Positions 1-8,034 of a DNA stretch of 63,685 nt are shown piece by piece (the stretch's first letter is position 1; each line of letters starts with the position of its first letter). Under the pieces are notes generated by a model. That model did no database searches. It was not told where the DNA came from and saw only the letters and a list, made by a program, of their open reading frames with translations. The position numbers were made by a program, and so were the translations under genes. The stretch spans positions 14,852 through 78,536 of the forward strand of contig NZ_KQ948021.1 in NCBI RefSeq assembly GCF_001513965.1, given 5' to 3'. The DNA is from Streptomyces cellostaticus (GTDB taxonomy: Bacteria > Actinomycetota > Actinomycetes > Streptomycetales > Streptomycetaceae).

Positions 1-1226
1 CCCGCCACAGCGGCCCGCGGGCCGAACGCCGAGCCGGACGTGCCGTGCAGTACGTCGGCCAGGCGTGGGCCGCCCGCGACGACCACGGTGAACACGCCCT
101 GCATCCGGCCGCGCATCTCGTCGGTCGCGGCGGAGAGCAGGATGGCCCCGCGGAACACCATGGAGACCATGTCGGCGACACCGGCGGCGGCGAGGAAGGC
201 CACGGCCAGCCAGAGGTTGCCGCTCAGCCCGAACCCGGCGATGGCCACGCCCCAGCCGACCACCGCGCCGATGACCATCCAGCCGTGCCGCCGCGCCCGC
301 GAGAAGACGCCGGAGAACAGTCCGCCGAGTACCGCGCCGACCGGGATCCCGGCGAACAGGACGCCGAGCGCGAGCCCTTCGCCGTAGGAGGCGTACGTCT
401 GCGCGGCCAGTTGCGGGAACAGGGCGCGGGGCATGCCGAGGACCATGGCGACGATGTCGGCCAGGAAGGAGAGCAACAGCACCTTGTGCCCGGAGATGTA
501 GCGGAACCCGGCCGCTATCTCGCGCACCCCGGCCCGGCGGGCCGGCCCCTCGCCCAGCGGCGGCAGTGCAGGCAGCCGGAACACCGCCCACACGGTGACG
601 CACAGGGCCAGCGCGTCGATCAGGTACAGCACGGGCAGCCCGATGACCGGGATCAGCACACCGGCCAGCAGCGGGCCCGCGACCAGGCCGGTCTGCATCA
701 CGGTCGAGCCGAGCGCATTGGCCGCGGGCAGTTCCCCGGCCGGGACGAGTCGGGCGATGGAGGCGTTGCGGGCCGGGGAGTTGAGGCCGAAGAACGCCTG
801 TTGCAGCGCGAGCAGCACCATCAGGACGACGACCGAGTCCAGGCCGGTGACGGCCTGCGCCCAGAACAGCAGCGAGGTCACGGCGATACCGCTGTTGGTG
901 ACCAGCAGCAGCTTGCGCCGGTCCACCGTGTCGGCGACCGCCCCGCCCCAGAGTGCGAACACCACCATGGGCACGAGACCGGCGAGGCCGGCATAGCCGA
1001 CCCAGGCCGAAGAGCCGGTGATGTCGTAGATCTGCTTGGGTACGGCGACGGCGGTGAGCTGGCTGCCGACGGCGGTGACGATGGTCGACGACCACAGCCG
1101 CCGGTAGGCGGGGATGCGCAGGGGCCGGGTGTCCATCGCCCAGCGGCGCCAGCCGCGCCGGGGCGGGGCGGGCGCGGCCGGCGGGGCGGTGTCGGGCTCG
1201 GTGCTGCTGCTCTCGCTCGTGTCCAC
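1..1226 (-). CDS. MFS transporter (multidrug/siderophore-type exporter), 3' end cut by window
   Basis: Read on the minus strand, this gives 408 codons with no stop before the window edge, so the C-terminus is missing. A short soluble N-terminus rich in Ser, Pro and Arg (about 45 residues) leads into repeated hydrophobic helices. The first contains IYDITGSSAWVGYAGLAGL, and a charged helix 2-3 loop (WGGAVADTVDRRKLLL) follows, which is the MFS motif A region. The overall pattern resembles EntS-like/MFS_3 exporters. I chose the GTG at 1226 because AGGAACC lies just upstream; an in-frame ATG lies at 1136. A LysE-type exporter gene lies 107 bases upstream on the same strand, and a tandem 14-base repeat sits immediately before the start. 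The substrate cannot be told from sequence. Confidence 0.85.
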   Translation of the reverse strand, partial: MDTSESSSTEPDTAPPAAPAPPRRGWRRWAMDTRPLRIPAYRRLWSSTIVTAVGSQLTAVAVPKQIYDITGSSAWVGYAGLAGLVPMVVFALWGGAVADTVDRRKLLLVTNSGIAVTSLLFWAQAVTGLDSVVVLMVLLALQQAFFGLNSPARNASIARLVPAGELPAANALGSTVMQTGLVAGPLLAGVLIPVIGLPVLYLIDALALCVTVWAVFRLPALPPLGEGPARRAGVREIAAGFRYISGHKVLLLSFLADIVAMVLGMPRALFPQLAAQTYASYGEGLALGVLFAGIPVGAVLGGLFSGVFSRARRHGWMVIGAVVGWGVAIAGFGLSGNLWLAVAFLAAAGVADMVSMVFRGAILLSAATDEMRGRMQGVFTVVVAGGPRLADVLHGTSGSAFGPRAAVA

Positions 1227-1239
1227 GGGTTCCTGGTTC

Positions 1240-1273
1240 CTCGACAGAGGTCGCTCGACAGAGGTTGCTCGAT
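1240..1273. repeat. Tandem 14-base repeat before the MFS gene
   Basis: CTCGACAGAGGTCG (1240-1253) is followed directly by CTCGACAGAGGTTG (1254-1267), then a partial third copy beginning CTCGAT at 1268. The block ends 13 bases upstream of the GTG start at 1226, so it lies in the likely leader or promoter of the exporter. It could be a regulator binding array or a chance duplication. Confidence 0.6.
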
Positions 1274-1333
1274 ACATCTTTCGATTCGAGCCTCACTATG
1301 GCAGCAACTCCTGTGGTCACCGAACCGGTTGTC

Positions 1334-1948
1334 TCACGATCCGGCGACGAGCACGGCCCCGAACGCCAGCATGGTCACGGCCACCAGGCCGTCCAGGGCC
1401 CGCCAGGCGGTGGGCCGGGCGAGGAAGCGGCCGAGCAGCCGGGCGCCGAAGCCGAGGGCGGCGAACCAGCACAGGCTGGCGAGGGCGGCGCCGAGCCCGA
1501 AGGTCCAGCGCAGCGGGCCGCGGTCGGCGGCCAGGGAACCGAGCAGGAACACGGTGTCCAGGTAGACGTGCGGGTTGAGCCAGGTCAGCGCCAGGCACGT
1601 CAGCACCGCCCGCCGCCGCGAGCCCACCGCCTCGCCCTCCGTGCGCAGGCCGGTGCCGGGCCTGAGCACCCGCCGGGCGGCGAGGGCGCCGTAGCACAGC
1701 AGGAACGCGCCGCCGACGAGCCCGACCGCCCGCACCGCGCCCGGCCAGGCCACCACCACCGCGCCGACCCCGCCGACACCCAGCGCGATGAGCACCGCGT
1801 CGGACAGGGCGCAGATGCCGACCACGGCGAGGACGGCGTCCCGGCGCACCCCCTGGCGCAGGACGAAGGCGTTCTGGGCGCCGATGGCGACGATCAGAGA
1901 GAGGCCGGTGCCGAATCCGGCGGCCGCGGCGGTCAGAGCGTGGTTCAT
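1334..1948 (-). CDS. LysE/ArgO-family amino acid exporter
   Basis: A 204-residue integral membrane protein with the usual LysE length and about six hydrophobic helices. The N-terminal segment GFGTGLSLIVAIGAQNAFVL is the family signature, and SDAVLIALGVGGVGAVVVAW and LTWLNPHVYLDTVFLLGSL follow in the expected places. Family members export basic amino acids such as lysine and arginine across the inner membrane. A LysR gene of the LysG/ArgP type is divergent, which is the classical lysE-lysG arrangement. I place the start at the ATG (1948); a TTG six codons upstream is possible but has no clear ribosome binding site. The exact substrate is an inference. Confidence 0.88.
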   Translation of the reverse strand: MNHALTAAAAGFGTGLSLIVAIGAQNAFVLRQGVRRDAVLAVVGICALSDAVLIALGVGGVGAVVVAWPGAVRAVGLVGGAFLLCYGALAARRVLRPGTGLRTEGEAVGSRRRAVLTCLALTWLNPHVYLDTVFLLGSLAADRGPLRWTFGLGAALASLCWFAALGFGARLLGRFLARPTAWRALDGLVAVTMLAFGAVLVAGS

Positions 1949-1983
1949 GCCCTCGACGTTAGGCAAGCGATCACCGTAGGTAC

Positions 1984-2011
1984 AGCTAAAGATTCTTACG
2001 TATCCTTAGCT
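1984..2011. promoter_or_regulatory. Inverted repeat, probable LysG-type operator
   Basis: AGCTAAAGA (1984-1992) and TCCTTAGCT (2003-2011) are inverted repeats matching at 8 of 9 positions with a 10-base spacer. They lie in the 69-base gap between the LysE-type exporter and its divergent LysR-type regulator. The region is much richer in AT than its surroundings. Position and symmetry fit a LysR-type operator overlapping the divergent promoters. Confidence 0.6.
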
Positions 2012-2017
2012 CTCGTG

Positions 2018-2899
2018 ATGACCGAGCTTCCCCTGGAGCAGGTGCGGACGCTGCTCGCCGTGGTGGACGAGGGCACGTTCGACGCGGCGGCCGCTGCCCT
2101 GCATGTGACGCCGTCGGCGGTCAGTCAGCGGGTCAAGGCGCTGGAGCAGCGCACGGGCCGGGTGCTGCTCCAGCGCACCAAGCCGGTGCGCCCGACGGAG
2201 TCCGGTGCGGTGCTGGTGCGGTTCGCCCGGCAGCTGGCCCGGCTGGAGCGGGACGCGCGCGGCGAGCTGGGGCTGAGCGGCCCCGGGGAGCCGACGCGGG
2301 TGTCGGTCGCGGTGAACGCGGACTCGCTGGCGACCTGGTTCCTCCAGGCGCTCCTCCGGGTGCCCGGGCTCTGCTTCGAACTGCACCGGGAGGACGAGGA
2401 CCACACGGCGGCGCTGCTGCGCGAGGGCCTGGTGATGGCGGCCGTGACCTCCTCACCGGACCCGGTGCCCGGCTGCTCGGTCCGGCCGCTCGGCAGGATG
2501 CGCTATCTGCCGGTGGCCGCACCGGAGTTCGCCGCGCGGCACCTGGACGGGCCCCTGCCAGATCTCCTGCCCGAGGCCCCCGTCATGGTCTTCGACCGCA
2601 AGGACGACTTCCAGGACGGCTTCGTGCGACAGCTGGGCGGTACGGCGGCCGGCCCGCTCCGGCACCACGTGCCGACCTCGGAGGGCTTCCTGGACGCGGT
2701 CGCCGCGGGGCTCGGCTGGGGCATGGTCCCGGAGGCCCAGGCCCGCCCGCTGCTGCGCGAGGGCCGTCTCGTCCTGCTCGCCCGACGGGAGTGGATGGAC
2801 GTCAGGCTGCACTGGCAGCAGTGGAAACTCGACTCCCCCGCGCTGGCGGCGCTGGCCGAGGCGGTGTCGACGACGGCGGCGCAGGCGCTGCGGCACTGA
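2018..2899 (+). CDS. LysR-family regulator, LysG/ArgP type
   Basis: A 293-residue LysR transcription factor. Residues about 3-62 form the winged helix-turn-helix (EQVRTLLAVVDEGTFDAAAA, then HVTPSAVSQRVKALEQRTGR), and the rest is the effector-binding domain. Its closest named relatives by pattern are LysG, ArgP and IciA, which sense lysine or arginine and switch on a divergent exporter. Context agrees: a LysE-type gene diverges 69 bases away with an inverted repeat between. The start may be the ATG at 2018 or the GTG one codon earlier. There is no clear Shine-Dalgarno, so a leaderless message is possible. Confidence 0.88.
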   Translation: MTELPLEQVRTLLAVVDEGTFDAAAAALHVTPSAVSQRVKALEQRTGRVLLQRTKPVRPTESGAVLVRFARQLARLERDARGELGLSGPGEPTRVSVAVNADSLATWFLQALLRVPGLCFELHREDEDHTAALLREGLVMAAVTSSPDPVPGCSVRPLGRMRYLPVAAPEFAARHLDGPLPDLLPEAPVMVFDRKDDFQDGFVRQLGGTAAGPLRHHVPTSEGFLDAVAAGLGWGMVPEAQARPLLREGRLVLLARREWMDVRLHWQQWKLDSPALAALAEAVSTTAAQALRH

Positions 2900-3058
2900 G
2901 GCCGGCCGCGCTGCCGGCGGCCCGGCGGCGGACGGCCCGCTGCGGCACCCCGAGCGGCCGCCGGCCGTCCTGCCCGGGCGGGGACGTCCCGCGCCGAAGC
3001 CGGTCGCCGGGGCCGCCGCCCGCGGCCCGCGTGCGCCGTCGCTGCCCCGGCGCCGCCT

Positions 3059-3766
3059 TCATCCACCCGCCATCGCCAGCCTCCCCGCGGCGCTGTCGAG
3101 GAGCATCTCCAAAGCCGTCGGATAAGCGCTGGTGACCATGCGCCCGGCCAGCAGCGGCGCCGCCTCGGCGATGCGGGGGTGGCTGGCGCGGGGCAGGCGG
3201 GCGTAGGTCGAGTGCCATTTGTCCTCGTCCGCCCGCTGGGAGGCGGTCGGCAGGGCCAGGGAGGCGGAGTCGAGGGCGGCGAAGGCCAGCGTCTGGTCGA
3301 TGAAGGCGTGGTAGACGCGGACCGTCTCCTCGAGCGAGAAGCCGGCCGTGCGCAGGACGTCCAGGACCGCCTCGTCGGCGGCCAGTTCGTGGGCGCGGCC
3401 GGTGACCCGGTTGGCGGTCAGCAGCGCCGCCTGCGGGTGCGCGACGTACGCGGCGTGGATGCGCAGCCCGATCGTCCTGAGGTCCGCCCGCCACTGTCCC
3501 GTCGGCCCCCAGCCGGTCAGCGCCTGCCCGATCAGCGCGTCCCCGATGGCCAGGGTCAGGTCGTCCATGCCGCGGAAGTACCGGTACAGCGTGCTGGGAT
3601 CGCAGTCCAGGGCGAGGCCCAGGCGGCGCGCGGTCAGCCCGGCACTGCCGTGCTCGCGCAGCAGACGCAGCGCGGTCTCGACGATCAGCCGCTCGGACAG
3701 CACGGTGCCGCTGCGGGTCGGGCGGCGCCGGCGGCGCTTCTCCTCGGGCACCACGGGCTTGGGCAC
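3059..3766 (-). CDS. TetR-family transcriptional regulator
   Basis: A 235-residue regulator. The N-terminus is strongly basic (EEKRRRRRPTRSG), followed by a TetR helix-turn-helix at residues about 20-70 (LTARRLGLALDCDPSTLYRY and FRGMDDLTLAIGDAL). The C-terminal part is a TetR-C-like ligand domain. The start is a GTG at 3766 with GGAGGA seven to eight bases upstream. The gene diverges from the saccharopine-dehydrogenase-like gene at 3891, and an 8-base inverted repeat frames the putative promoter between them, so that gene is the most likely target. It converges on the LysG-like gene. The ligand is unknown. Confidence 0.88.
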   Translation of the reverse strand: MPKPVVPEEKRRRRRPTRSGTVLSERLIVETALRLLREHGSAGLTARRLGLALDCDPSTLYRYFRGMDDLTLAIGDALIGQALTGWGPTGQWRADLRTIGLRIHAAYVAHPQAALLTANRVTGRAHELAADEAVLDVLRTAGFSLEETVRVYHAFIDQTLAFAALDSASLALPTASQRADEDKWHSTYARLPRASHPRIAEAAPLLAGRMVTSAYPTALEMLLDSAAGRLAMAGG

Positions 3767-3791
3767 GGGGGTCCTCCCTGCGATCCTTATG

Positions 3792-3830
3792 CCAACGCCA
3801 TTGACCTTACGTCATGCCCGGGCGTTGGAT
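3792..3830 (+). promoter_or_regulatory. Putative promoter and TetR operator
   Basis: CCAACGCC (3792-3799) and GGCGTTGG (3821-3828) are perfect inverted repeats 21 bases apart. Between and overlapping them is a plausible vegetative promoter reading rightward: TTGACC (3801-3806), 18 bases, TTGGAT (3825-3830). A repressor bound to the repeat would cover the promoter of the gene starting at 3891. This is inferred from sequence pattern only. Confidence 0.5.
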
Positions 3831-3890
3831 TCCGGTCAAGGCGCGCCTGCCCCGTCCTCATTCCGTCCGTGTCAGGCAGGGAGTTTCGTC

Positions 3891-5111
3891 ATGCGTGTAC
3901 TGCTCGTGGGAGCCGGTGGTGTGGGCACCGCCATCACCCGGATCGTGGCCCGGCGCCCGTTCCTCGACCTGATGGTGGTCGCCGACTACGACCCCGCCCG
4001 GGCCGAGGCGGCCGTCGCGGCGCTCGGCGACGCCGGGGACCGGTTCCGTGCCGAGCGCGTCGACGCGGGCGACGAGGCCGGCGTGGCCCGGCTGCTCGCC
4101 CGCCACGGCTGCGACGTCCTGCTCAACGCCACCGACCCGCGCTTCGTCATGCCCCTGTTCCGGGCGGCACGCGCGGCTGGTGCGACCTACGTGGACATGG
4201 CGATGTCGCTGTCCCGGCCGCACCCCGAGCGGCCGTACGAGGAGTGCGGCACCAAGCTGGGCGACGAGCAGTTCGCGCTGGCCGGCGAGTGGGAGAAGGC
4301 GGGTGCGCTGGCGCTGGTCGGCATGGGCGTGGAGCCCGGTCTGTCGGACGTGTTCGCGCGGTACGCGGCCGACGAACTCTTCGACAGCATCGAGGAGATC
4401 GGCATCCGCGACGGCGCGAACCTCACCGTCGACGGCTACGACTTCGCGCCGTCCTTCAGCATCTGGACCACCATCGAGGAGTGCCTGAACCCGCCGGTCG
4501 TGTACGAGGAAGGGCGCGGCTGGTTCACCACGGCCCCGTTCAGCGAACCCGAGGTGTTCGACTTCCCCGAAGGCATCGGCCCGGTGGAGTGTGTGAACGT
4601 CGAGCACGAGGAGGTGCTGCTGGTGCCGCGCTGGGTCGGTGCGCGGCGCGTCACGTTCAAGTACGGGCTGGGCCGGGAGTTCATCGAGACGCTGAAGACG
4701 CTGCACCGGCTGGGACTCGACCGCACCGCGCCGGTGACCGTGCCCGGCGCGGACGGGCCGGTCGCCGTCTCGCCGCGGGACGTGGTCGCCGCGTGCCTGC
4801 CGGATCCGGCGACGCTGGGCGAGCGGATGCGCGGAAAGACGTGCGCGGGCACCTGGGTGCGCGGCACGAAGGACGGGGCGCCGCGCGAGGTGTACCTGTA
4901 TCACGTGGTCGACAACCAGTGGTCCATGGCGGAGTACGGCTGTCAGGCGGTGGTGTGGCAGACGGCGGTCAATCCGGTCGTCGCCCTCGAACTCCTCGCC
5001 ACCGGTGCCTGGTCGGGCACGGGCGTCCTGGGCCCGGAGGCCTTTCCCGCTCGGCCGTTCCTCGACCTGTTGACCGCGTACGGCTCCCCGTGGGGCCTGC
5101 GCGAGGAGTGA
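3891..5111 (+). CDS. Saccharopine dehydrogenase-like NAD(P)-dependent oxidoreductase
   Basis: A 406-residue protein that opens with a Rossmann fold (MRVLLVGAGGVGTAITRIVA, with the GxGGVG dinucleotide motif) and an acidic turn (VVADYDPARAE). The middle and C-terminal parts match the saccharopine dehydrogenase/lysine 6-dehydrogenase/carboxynorspermidine synthase superfamily, including GMGVEPGLSDVFARYAADEL. These enzymes act on amino-acid-derived imines, but the substrate here is not determined. The ATG at 3891 is preceded by GGGAG. The divergent TetR gene probably controls it. The following gene is a WhiB-like protein 95 bases away and is probably independent. Confidence 0.8.
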   Translation: MRVLLVGAGGVGTAITRIVARRPFLDLMVVADYDPARAEAAVAALGDAGDRFRAERVDAGDEAGVARLLARHGCDVLLNATDPRFVMPLFRAARAAGATYVDMAMSLSRPHPERPYEECGTKLGDEQFALAGEWEKAGALALVGMGVEPGLSDVFARYAADELFDSIEEIGIRDGANLTVDGYDFAPSFSIWTTIEECLNPPVVYEEGRGWFTTAPFSEPEVFDFPEGIGPVECVNVEHEEVLLVPRWVGARRVTFKYGLGREFIETLKTLHRLGLDRTAPVTVPGADGPVAVSPRDVVAACLPDPATLGERMRGKTCAGTWVRGTKDGAPREVYLYHVVDNQWSMAEYGCQAVVWQTAVNPVVALELLATGAWSGTGVLGPEAFPARPFLDLLTAYGSPWGLREE

Positions 5112-5206
5112 CCGGATGTGCGTGTTTGACGGTTGGCTCGACGGTGACCCGAACTCGCGTTACACAGGTGCAAGGGCGCGGACGACATCGATCGCAGGTG
5201 ACTTTC

Positions 5207-5455
5207 ATGGGCAACTGGCGAGACCAGGCCGCGTGCCGCCACACGGACCCCGATCTCTTCTTCCCGATCGGCACCACCGGGCCCGCGACGGTGCAGACGC
5301 AGCGGGCCAAGGACGTGTGCGCGTGCTGCCGGGTCCGGGAGCAGTGCTTGGAGTGGGCACTGGGGACGGGGCAGCCGGTCGGCATCTGGGGCGGCACGAC
5401 GGAGACGGAACGGCGGGTGCTGCGCCGGCGTCCGGGCGTGCGACAGCGCCGCTGA
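5207..5455 (+). CDS. WhiB-like iron-sulfur transcription factor (Wbl)
   Basis: An 82-residue Wbl protein. Four cysteines expected to bind a [4Fe-4S] cluster are at C10, C38, C41 and C47 (CxxC then x5 C), followed by the GIWGG turn at residues 59-63 and a basic C-terminal tail that contacts DNA. Wbl proteins work with the primary sigma factor and respond to oxygen or nitric oxide. The short length and FFPIGTTGPA segment resemble WblE-type members more than WhiB, WhiD or WblA, but I would not assign an orthologue. The ATG at 5207 has AGGTGA upstream. A GTG three codons earlier is an alternative start. Confidence 0.92.
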   Translation: MGNWRDQAACRHTDPDLFFPIGTTGPATVQTQRAKDVCACCRVREQCLEWALGTGQPVGIWGGTTETERRVLRRRPGVRQRR

Positions 5456-5476
5456 TCCTGCACAGGGCACCGTTCC

Positions 5477-7306
5477 TCACCCGTCCGCCGGCGCCGCCGC
5501 GGGCAACCGCAGGGTGAACACCGCGCCTTCGCCGGGCTCGCTCGCCGCCTCGGCCGTGCCGCCGTGCGCGGCGACCAGGTGGCGGACGATCGGCAGGCCG
5601 AGCCCGCTGCCGCCGGTGCGGCGGCTGCGGGACTTCTCGGCGCGCCAGAACCGGTCGAACACATGCGGCAGGTCCTCGGGCGCGATGCCCGTGCCGGTGT
5701 CGGCGACGGTGAGGACGACCTCTTCGCCGTCCCGGCGGGCGGTCAGCGTGACCGTGCCGTCGGCGGGGGTGTGGCGCAGCGCGTTGGAGACCAGGTTCCC
5801 GAGGGCCTGCCGCATCCGTACCGGGTCGGCCTCCAGCCAGGCCGTGTCGTCGGCCTCGGCGCGCAGGGCGACCCCGGCGGCGTCGGCGGCCACCCGGTGG
5901 GCGGCGGCGACCTGGCCGAGCAGGTCGCCGGCCGGGACCGGCTCACGGTGCAGGCGCAGGGTGCCCGCGTCGGCGGCCGCGAGATCCTCCAGGTCGTCGA
6001 TGATCCGCTGGAGCACCAGCGACTCCTCGTGCAGCGAGGCGAGCAGGGCGGGATCGGGGTCGACGACGCCGTCGCGGACGACCTCCAGCCAGCCGCGGAT
6101 GTTGGTGAGCGGGCTGCGCAGTTCATGGGCGATGTCGCTGACCATCGCCTTGCGCTGGGCCTCCAGGCGCTCCCGGCGCTCGGTCAGGTCGTTGAACGCC
6201 TCTGCGAGGATGCCGGTCTCGTCCCGGGTGGTCACCGGCACCCGCACATGCAGTTCGGGCGGTTGCTGTGCGGCCTCGGTCAGCGCGCGCAGCGGCCGTA
6301 CCAGCCGGACGGCGACGACGGCGGTCACGGCGAAGGTGACGGCGAGGACCAGCCCGGCCGCGCCGACCACTGTGGCCTTGTTGGCCGCGGACATGTCGAA
6401 GCGGGAGGGGTTCTGGTCCCCGATGCCGAGGAACAGCTCGGCGACCGGGGCGACATAGGGCTCCAGCTGGGTGCGGCGGGCGCTCAGCACACAGCGCTGC
6501 GCCGCCTGGCCGGCGGCTTTGGTGTTGCCGGGCCTGGGGGACTTGGCTGCCAGGTAGCCGCCGCCGAAGGGATCCTTTCCGCTGGGGTCGAAGGTGAGGA
6601 ACAGCGGCCCGCCGAGGTCCAGACCCGCCCGTTTCAGACAGGGGCGGGCCAGGTCCGAGAGGTCGGTCAGGGCCTTCTCCTCCGTGGGCACGGGGGTGTT
6701 CAGCTGTCCGTCCGCGCACTGTTCCGCAGCGTAGGAGGTGTCGGTGCCCTCGGGGCTGCTGAGCACGGGGCGTCCGCTCGGGGTGCGCACGACCGTGGCG
6801 TCGACGCCGAAACGCTCGTAGCACTGCCTGCGCTTGGCGGCCAGCGCGTCCAGCCGGTCCCGCTCCTTGGCCGTGACCCGGTAGGGGCCCACCACCCGCG
6901 GGTCGATGCCGCTGAGCTGGGCCCCGGTCTCGGTGTAGGTGTCGGTGCGCAGGGGGTCGACGGTGGCGGCGGGCCGGGGCGGCAGCGGCGCGCCGCGTTG
7001 CGCGGAGTCGGCGACGAGCGTGCGGTCCGCGCTGGTGAGGGCGATCCGCCTGCCGGTCTCGCGGGCCAGGTCACGGACGGTGCGCTGGACGTCCGACCAG
7101 TCGGGGTGGGTCGCCGCGTACCCGCTGAGCCGGGCCAGGATGCTGTTGTCGGCGGCGAGGTCCTGGCCCTGTTCCTCCTTCAGGGCGCTGGTGGTGGTCG
7201 TCACCGCGAGCCAGGCGGTGGCGGCCACCGAGCAGACGGCGATGAGCGCGGAGACGAACAGCAGCCGGACGAGCAGCCGTTTGCGCAGCGGTGTCCGGCG
7301 CTTCAC
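5477..7306 (-). CDS. Sensor histidine kinase of a two-component system
   Basis: A 609-residue membrane kinase. An N-terminal transmembrane helix (residues about 12-35) precedes a large extracytoplasmic sensor domain of about 280 residues containing four cysteines. A second transmembrane helix (VVGAAGLVLAVTFAVTAVVA) leads to a HAMP segment. HisKA contains the phosphoacceptor in SDIAHELRSPLTNIRGWLEV, and HATPase_c contains NLVSNALRHT, DTGTGIAPEDLP and GGSGLGLPIV. The GTG start (7306) overlaps the response regulator stop by four bases (GTGA), indicating translational coupling. Paired cysteines in the sensor domain could form disulfides. The signal is unknown; the upstream L,D-transpeptidase suggests a cell-wall link. 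Confidence 0.92.
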   Translation of the reverse strand: MKRRTPLRKRLLVRLLFVSALIAVCSVAATAWLAVTTTTSALKEEQGQDLAADNSILARLSGYAATHPDWSDVQRTVRDLARETGRRIALTSADRTLVADSAQRGAPLPPRPAATVDPLRTDTYTETGAQLSGIDPRVVGPYRVTAKERDRLDALAAKRRQCYERFGVDATVVRTPSGRPVLSSPEGTDTSYAAEQCADGQLNTPVPTEEKALTDLSDLARPCLKRAGLDLGGPLFLTFDPSGKDPFGGGYLAAKSPRPGNTKAAGQAAQRCVLSARRTQLEPYVAPVAELFLGIGDQNPSRFDMSAANKATVVGAAGLVLAVTFAVTAVVAVRLVRPLRALTEAAQQPPELHVRVPVTTRDETGILAEAFNDLTERRERLEAQRKAMVSDIAHELRSPLTNIRGWLEVVRDGVVDPDPALLASLHEESLVLQRIIDDLEDLAAADAGTLRLHREPVPAGDLLGQVAAAHRVAADAAGVALRAEADDTAWLEADPVRMRQALGNLVSNALRHTPADGTVTLTARRDGEEVVLTVADTGTGIAPEDLPHVFDRFWRAEKSRSRRTGGSGLGLPIVRHLVAAHGGTAEAASEPGEGAVFTLRLPAAAPADG

Positions 7307-8010
7307 GGACGTGCGCCGCTCAGCTTGTAGCCGACGCCGAACACGGTCACCAGACGGACCGGGCGCCGCGGGTCGGCCTCGATCTTCCGGCGCAGGTTCA
7401 TGATGTGCACGTCGACGGCCCGCTCGGTGGAGGCCCGGTCGAAGCCGCGGGTGCAGTGCAGCAACTGCCGCCGGGAGAAGACCCGGTCCGGCTCCGCGGC
7501 CATGGCGAGCAGGATCTGGAACTCGGCGGGCGTGCAGTCGACCGGCACCCCGTCGCAGCGCACCTCGTGCCGTACGGGATCGACGCTGACCCCTGCGGCC
7601 CGTACGACGGGATCGTCGTCCCGCACGCCGACACCGCGCCCGCTGCGCCTGAGGACCGTACGGATGCGAGCCATCAGCTCGCGCGGGCTGTACGGCTTGG
7701 TCATGTAGTCGTCGGCGCCCAGTTCCAGGCCGAGCAGCACGTCGTCCTCGGCGGCGCGGGCGGTGAGCATGACCACGGGGATGCCGGGGTCCTCGGCGTC
7801 CTTGCGCAGTACCCGGCACACGCCGAAGCCGTCGATCACCGGGAGCATCAGGTCGAGCACGACGAGGTCGGGTCTCAGCTGCCGGGCCGCGTCGAGCGCG
7901 GCCGCGCCGTCGTGCACCACCGTGGCGGTGTGCCCCTCGGCCAGCAGCGAGCGGCGGATCAGTTCGGCCTGCTTCTCGTCGTCCTCGGCGACCAGCACAT
8001 GTGCGCACAC
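7303..8010 (-). CDS. OmpR/PhoB-family response regulator
   Basis: A 235-residue regulator with a receiver domain (residues about 4-117) and a C-terminal winged helix. Acidic residues in VAEDDEKQ, the phosphoacceptor in VLDLMLPVIDG and the lysine in YMTKPYSPREL are all present. The DNA-binding half contains the OmpR-type features (LLHCTRGFDRASTERAVDVH, IMNLRRKIEADP). It is translationally coupled to the downstream kinase by a four-base overlap. It lies 24 bases downstream of the L,D-transpeptidase lipoprotein gene, so the three probably form one transcript. The start is a GTG. Confidence 0.93.
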   Translation of the reverse strand: MCAHVLVAEDDEKQAELIRRSLLAEGHTATVVHDGAAALDAARQLRPDLVVLDLMLPVIDGFGVCRVLRKDAEDPGIPVVMLTARAAEDDVLLGLELGADDYMTKPYSPRELMARIRTVLRRSGRGVGVRDDDPVVRAAGVSVDPVRHEVRCDGVPVDCTPAEFQILLAMAAEPDRVFSRRQLLHCTRGFDRASTERAVDVHIMNLRRKIEADPRRPVRLVTVFGVGYKLSGARP

Positions 8011-8034
8011 GAGTTCGGATCCTAGCCAGGCGGC

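Noticed and set aside
45..1565. 506-residue plus-strand open frame over the MFS and LysE genes
   Set aside because: Low-complexity Gly/His/Gln/Asp composition with no domain; the minus strand encodes two clear membrane proteins.
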